Positions 6,056 to 9,429 of a DNA stretch of 9,429 nt are shown here, piece after piece. Positions within the stretch are counted from its first letter, which is position 1, and each line of letters begins with the position of its first letter. The stretch is taken from the NCBI GenBank assembly GCA_020025795.1, contig JAHHRK010000059.1, positions 1-9,429 of the forward strand, read 5' to 3'. This stretch comes from Faecalibacterium sp. (GTDB lineage Bacteria; Bacillota; Clostridia; Oscillospirales; Ruminococcaceae). Position numbers and translations under genes: made by a program. The notes beneath the pieces were generated by a model. The model searched no databases. It was not told the DNA's origin and was given only the letters and a program-made list of their open reading frames with translations.

Positions 6056-6083
6056 AAGCCTGCGCCCATTTGGGCACAGGCTT
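6056..6083. terminator. Bidirectional terminator between convergent genes
   Basis: AAGCCTG-c-GCCC pairs with GGGC-a-CAGGCTT around a 4-base loop. Read on the minus strand, the C/A mismatch becomes a G-U pair and five Ts follow, so it ends the lipoprotein transcript well. Read on the plus strand it is followed by TTATTT and TTTT, serving the carbonic anhydrase gene. Confidence 0.8.
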
Positions 6084-6113
6084 ATTTAGCTTTTCTGTTA
6101 CAAAGCGCCGGGA

Positions 6114-6629
6114 TTAGCCGATGGGCATAACCTCAACGATCTTGCACACCAGCGAATTATCGGTGATGTACTCGTTGATTTCCTTCAGAGAATCCAGAAC
6201 ATCCTTATCCTCTTCCAGCTCCAGGCGCAGGACAGCACCCTGATGGCGCTCTTCCTTGGTTGCAGCAGTGGGGTCAGCCTTATCAAAGACCATCTCTGCT
6301 ACCTTGTCGCGCAGCAGGTTCTCCTGAGTAGTGTTGGGCGCAACGTTGAACACGATGTGGCTGTCGTCGCCAGCTGCACCGGGGGTCAGGATTGCGATGT
6401 TGGGGGTGCCGTCTGCGTTAGCAGTGGAAACCACGGTCACACCGGAATACTTTGCGATTTCTTCCAGCACAGCAGCCTGGTCCAGATTGGTGTACAGGTT
6501 GGTGTAAACAGAAGGGGTGGAAACTGCGTCTGCACCGGCAGCCGGCTTATCTGCATCCGCAGCATTGCCGCAAGCAACCAGGCCCAGAGCCAGAACGGCA
6601 CACAGTGCCAAAGCAAAAATCTTTTTCAT
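6114..6629 (-). CDS. Lipoprotein with a split-barrel (pyridoxamine-phosphate-oxidase-like) domain (171 aa)
   Basis: The N-terminus is a lipoprotein signal: MKK, a hydrophobic core, and the lipobox LVAC with C20 as the lipidated residue. Residues 21-45 are an Ala/Asp/Pro-rich spacer. Residues about 50-165 resemble the FMN-binding split-barrel fold: an N-terminal helix (LEEIAKYSGVTVVSTANADG), TPNIAIL strand, HIVFNVAPNT, then QENLLRDK and the strand GAVLRLELEED. The fold assignment comes from pattern and is not certain, and no FMN contact can be confirmed. If right, this is a membrane-anchored extracellular domain of a family that is normally cytoplasmic. The start is set by AAAGGAG six bases before the ATG. 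It is a single-gene unit with its own promoter and the terminator at 6056-6083. Confidence 0.78.
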   Translation of the reverse strand: MKKIFALALCAVLALGLVACGNAADADKPAAGADAVSTPSVYTNLYTNLDQAAVLEEIAKYSGVTVVSTANADGTPNIAILTPGAAGDDSHIVFNVAPNTTQENLLRDKVAEMVFDKADPTAATKEERHQGAVLRLELEEDKDVLDSLKEINEYITDNSLVCKIVEVMPIG

Positions 6630-6655
6630 TAGAAACTCCTTTATGTATCAGTTTC

Positions 6656-6677
6656 TTAGATGCAACAATGCATCTAA
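6656..6677. promoter_or_regulatory. Dyad just downstream of the lipoprotein promoter
   Basis: TTAGATGCA (6656-6664) and TGCATCTAA (6669-6677) are perfect 9-base arms around ACAA. It falls in the first bases of the transcript, between promoter and ribosome site. It could be a repressor operator or a 5' UTR stabilising hairpin. The 9-mer TGCAACAAT within it (6661-6669) recurs at 6683-6691, exactly 22 bases away. Confidence 0.65.
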
Positions 6678-6689
6678 ACGAGTGCAACA

Positions 6690-6718
6690 ATCGTAACAGA
6701 CGCTACCCGTTTTGTCAA
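6690..6718 (-). promoter_or_regulatory. Strong promoter of the lipoprotein gene
   Basis: On the minus strand a perfect TTGACA (6713-6718) is followed by 17 bases and TACGAT (6690-6695). The transcript should start near 6683, giving a leader of about 54 bases with a dyad in it. Confidence 0.75.
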
Positions 6719-6840
6719 GGCTTTTACACATTGCTCACTTTTCGAATTTTCTGAGTACATTCGTTATTTTTTTCTCTTTGTTTCCGCTCTGACGCCGTTG
6801 TAACGCGCCGCACAGCGCACCCTTTGTACCTGTAAAAAAG

Positions 6841-6869
6841 AACCAGCAGCCCCGAAAGGACTGCTGGTT
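6841..6869 (-). terminator. Terminator of the surface-protein gene
   Basis: AACCAGCAG (6841-6849) and CTGCTGGTT (6861-6869) form a 9-pair stem. On the minus strand it is followed by CTTTTTT. It lies 8 bases past the stop codon of the large surface protein. The stretch 6735-6840 beyond it holds no gene or clear signal. Confidence 0.85.
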
Positions 6870-6876
6870 TTCTGCT

Positions 6877-9429
6877 TTACTGTTTTTTCCGGCGGTACAC
6901 CGTCCATACCGCTGCCGCTGCAAGCAAATCTACCAGTATCAAAAGCAATCCGACTGGTTGGATTTGTACGGTCCCGCCGTAAACCGCTTCGGGTTTCGAC
7001 GCAGTTTCCACCTTGACTGCATCCGTATTGCCGCGCTGCTCCGCCACAAGGAAATACACTGAGCAATGCTCCAGCGGCAGAATAGTCTTGCCGTCCTGCG
7101 AAACGTTCACCGTAGCGATCCGCACGGCGTCGCCTTCGTCCGGCAGCCAGTACAGCGCACATTCCATTCCCGCAAATTCGGCTTCATCAATCGTCAGCTC
7201 CAACTCTGCCGGTCCGGGCAACCTACCGGAAAACGCGGTTTCCAACGCATACCAGGGCTTTTCGCCGGCAACTGCTTTAATGCGCTGTGCCAGCGAGTCT
7301 TCCACGCCTACTTTCACAGCAGTATCAAAGATGCCGTCTGATAAGGTAGTGCTTTCAATACTACTGCCACGGAATTGCCAGACATGGTTTTCGCCTTTCA
7401 GCCGCAGCATCGCATCCGGACGCTGTTTCAGCATCTCGAAGGCTTTCTGGCTCAAATGGCTTGCCTCCGTAGTATCCAGCGTTACATCACCCGGCTGCGC
7501 ACGGAAAGCATCCATCACGCGCTGGGCACTGTACAGCTTGCTTTGTGCCGGCTTGGTTGATGGCAGCGGCGTACCGCCTGCCAGGGCCTCTCCGCCCGGT
7601 GCCACAGTAGGCTGGGGGCTGTTGTCCGGTGCTGCGGTGGGCTGGGGGCGACTATCCGGCGCAGTGGTAGCCCCCGGCGCCTGCGTGGGCCTTGGCTGCT
7701 CTGTCGGTACAGGGCTTTCGCCAGGAGTCGGGGTGGGGTCCGGATAGACTATGATGCTGTCCAACGTTCCGCTGGTGATGACATATTCTGAGCAATGGTC
7801 CACTGCAAAGATGTAGCAGTTTTCGTGCGCGTCATAGCGTACTTCCATCATATCAGCCGGCACAATAACGCCGTCCGACCTGACCCAATACAAGTACAGC
7901 GCATTTTGCTTGGCCATCGGCTGCTGCGATGCTCTGACACGCAGGGTTGCACGTCCCGGCAAATTGCCGTTGTGGCTCAGGTTTATTTCTTCCAGGATTT
8001 TATTCGCATCGCTCTGCGGCAGTTTATCTACCGTTTGCTGTGCCTGTGCTGACAGGCTGTTGCTCACATCCAGATTTGTATCAATATCGGTGCGTTCGAT
8101 GGTACTGAAATCCCACTGCGCCGCCCAGTTCTGCTGCTCGTTATAAATCGGGAAACGAACCGCCTTGCCCGCCTTTTGAATGGTGGCAAACACATCGGCA
8201 CGCATCAGCATACCACCTGTGCTATCGCTTTTTTCCAACGGCAGCAGGAACGTGTTTTCGTCCTGCATTTGAGTGGTGGCAATATCCACATTCAGCATCG
8301 TGCAGTCCCGATCAGTGTAGTAAGGCGAGGTATACAGCTTCAGCTGCGGCCTGGATATCTCTGTCTGGCCGTTCTCTTTTACCACTTTTACGGTGGGTGC
8401 CGATTTGCCGTCCCAGTAGTTCTGCGGCATTTCGATGGTAAAAATCGGCTTGCCGATAGCGTTTGTCCGAATGGTCAGGTCCGTATCGTTGTCAATAAAT
8501 TTGCTGCGGTTTGCATGGATGCCTTGTTGCTTGGTAACGCAGTTATTCTGCAACATGGCTACTGCATTGTTTTGCAGCGTACACTGATGTATCATGCAGC
8601 CTTCCACAGCGGTTGTGCAGTTTTGTACGGTACTGTTTTCAAGCGTGCAGAACTCGTAGTTCTCGCCATAGATGCCTGTGGTACAGTTTTGCACCAGACA
8701 ATCCTGAATCACCCATTTTACCAAAGGCTTTTGCGAATCATGCCGGTACTGAATACCACCGCGCACACCACCGCCATCTACCACAAGTCCTTCCAGCGCA
8801 AAATCGCCTGTGGGTGGGTCTGCGGTAATGATGTATCCACCCTTCGCGTCCGGCGTTCCGGTAAAAATTGCCGGATCATTCGGCTGCTCGCTGCGCAGGA
8901 TCACATTTTTACCCATCAGCTGCAAATCCATCTCGTAGATGCCGCCTTCCAGCAGCACAACGGTAGGCGAAGGCATCGTGCCAACACGCTCCAGCACAGC
9001 CGACAAAGTATCCGGATTTGCATGTACTTCTGGGCCCAGCTCCGCATTCGTCAGGGTAAAGGTGCAGCCAACCGTCACCACCGAAGGGGTCCGACTGATA
9101 TCGCAGCCAAAGGGGTCATTTTTACTGGGAATATTCAGCTCGATGGTAACCACCACATCACATTTGCCAGCCTTTCCGCCGGGGATCAGCTGTACGCCGA
9201 AGCACTTTCCGTCTGGATTGGAATAGCCGTTGCCATCGAACACAGGGTCTTTTTCTGTGGTATGGGTAATTTCACTGCCGATTTGCAGCACGGATTCGTC
9301 CGAGCTGGTATAGGTCACCCGTTTTACCAATTCGGTTGCAAAGCTGGTTTGCTGCGGCAAATCAGATGCATTCATATGGTTTTTGTGGCCAATATACTGG
9401 CTGGACCACAAATACAAATCAAAGCTGCC
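6877..9429 (-). CDS. Large cell-surface protein, C-terminal 850 residues (5' end beyond the window): Ig-like, beta-helix, twin domains, Pro/Thr linker, membrane anchor
   Basis: The frame is open to the right edge, so the true start is outside; residue numbers count from the first visible codon. Residues about 30-100 resemble a bacterial Ig-like (Big-type) strand region (VTYTSSDESVLQIG). Residues about 150-330 look like a right-handed parallel beta-helix of the pectin-lyase type, with repeating short segments such as DCLVQNCTTGIYG and NSTVQNCTTAVEG. Two related domains follow at about 420-553 and 673-796; both carry a G-x-LPG-x-A motif and end in HCS-x-Y. Between them lies a Pro/Thr linker (562-629) with a 10-residue repeat. 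A hydrophobic helix at about 825-844 ends in YRRKKQ, so the protein is anchored with its bulk outside. No LPXTG is present. Beta-helix proteins often bind or cleave polysaccharides, but no catalytic residues are recognised; adhesion or carbohydrate binding are guesses. Confidence 0.85.
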   Translation of the reverse strand, partial: GSFDLYLWSSQYIGHKNHMNASDLPQQTSFATELVKRVTYTSSDESVLQIGSEITHTTEKDPVFDGNGYSNPDGKCFGVQLIPGGKAGKCDVVVTIELNIPSKNDPFGCDISRTPSVVTVGCTFTLTNAELGPEVHANPDTLSAVLERVGTMPSPTVVLLEGGIYEMDLQLMGKNVILRSEQPNDPAIFTGTPDAKGGYIITADPPTGDFALEGLVVDGGGVRGGIQYRHDSQKPLVKWVIQDCLVQNCTTGIYGENYEFCTLENSTVQNCTTAVEGCMIHQCTLQNNAVAMLQNNCVTKQQGIHANRSKFIDNDTDLTIRTNAIGKPIFTIEMPQNYWDGKSAPTVKVVKENGQTEISRPQLKLYTSPYYTDRDCTMLNVDIATTQMQDENTFLLPLEKSDSTGGMLMRADVFATIQKAGKAVRFPIYNEQQNWAAQWDFSTIERTDIDTNLDVSNSLSAQAQQTVDKLPQSDANKILEEINLSHNGNLPGRATLRVRASQQPMAKQNALYLYWVRSDGVIVPADMMEVRYDAHENCYIFAVDHCSEYVITSGTLDSIIVYPDPTPTPGESPVPTEQPRPTQAPGATTAPDSRPQPTAAPDNSPQPTVAPGGEALAGGTPLPSTKPAQSKLYSAQRVMDAFRAQPGDVTLDTTEASHLSQKAFEMLKQRPDAMLRLKGENHVWQFRGSSIESTTLSDGIFDTAVKVGVEDSLAQRIKAVAGEKPWYALETAFSGRLPGPAELELTIDEAEFAGMECALYWLPDEGDAVRIATVNVSQDGKTILPLEHCSVYFLVAEQRGNTDAVKVETASKPEAVYGGTVQIQPVGLLLILVDLLAAAAVWTVYRRKKQ
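7596..7675. repeat. 30-base tandem repeat in the linker of the surface protein
   Basis: Units start at 7596, 7626 and 7656 with CCGGTG or CCGGCG and contain the shared block GGCTGGGGGC in the first two; the third is partial and diverged. They encode a 10-residue Pro/Thr/Asp repeat (PQPTAAPDNS type). The period is exactly 30 bases, so copy number could vary between strains without breaking the frame. Confidence 0.7.

Noticed and set aside
6764..7162. Minus-strand frames overlapping the end of the surface-protein gene
   Set aside because: They run in another frame across the terminator and the membrane anchor and encode no recognisable protein.
7596..7675. CRISPR-like repeat array
   Set aside because: The repeats are contiguous without spacers, in frame, and encode a Pro/Thr linker within a coding region.

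Overview
The window reads as chromosomal DNA of a low-to-mid GC Gram-positive anaerobe of the class Clostridia. Strong AGGAGG-type ribosome sites, a lipobox lipoprotein, a YitT-family membrane protein and a Pro/Thr-rich surface protein support this. A gut Oscillospiraceae relative such as Faecalibacterium, Gemmiger or Subdoligranulum is my best guess by style; it is not proven from the sequence. No RNA genes, insertion sequences, CRISPR array or phage genes were recognised.

Layout. Positions 1-448 are visibly AT-richer than the rest. They hold the first 25 codons of an XRE-type regulator running off the left edge, a doubtful 74-codon ORF, and two inverted repeats. Next come four minus-strand genes: a HAD phosphatase (449-1096), an envelope-anchored alpha/beta hydrolase (1244-2209), a radical SAM protein with a cysteine-rich C-terminus (2271-3653) and a YitT-family membrane protein (3925-4602). 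The radical SAM and hydrolase genes probably share a transcript that ends at a strong hairpin (1123-1159). That hairpin lies directly in front of the HAD gene, so the HAD gene may be attenuated or expressed only by read-through.

On the plus strand, a MerR regulator with a GyrI-like effector domain (4712-5512) is followed 43 bases later by a gamma-class carbonic anhydrase-like protein (5556-6038). The regulator is divergent from the YitT gene. The gap between them contains a promoter pointing at the YitT gene with the 19-base spacer typical of MerR-activated promoters, and a 9-3-9 dyad fills that spacer. The same dyad covers the -10 box of merR itself. The simplest reading is one switch that activates the membrane protein and autoregulates merR.

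A bidirectional terminator (6056-6083) separates the carbonic anhydrase from a minus-strand lipoprotein (6114-6629). The lipoprotein resembles an exported split-barrel flavin-binding domain and has a strong promoter with a dyad just downstream. The right quarter is the 3' part of a large surface protein (6877 to beyond 9429), with a beta-helix region, two copies of a related domain around a Pro/Thr linker, and a C-terminal membrane anchor without an LPXTG motif.

Most of the window is ordinary housekeeping or envelope content. The features most worth a second look are the MerR/YitT switch, the structured leader before the HAD gene, the duplicated domains of the surface protein, and the exported split-barrel lipoprotein.
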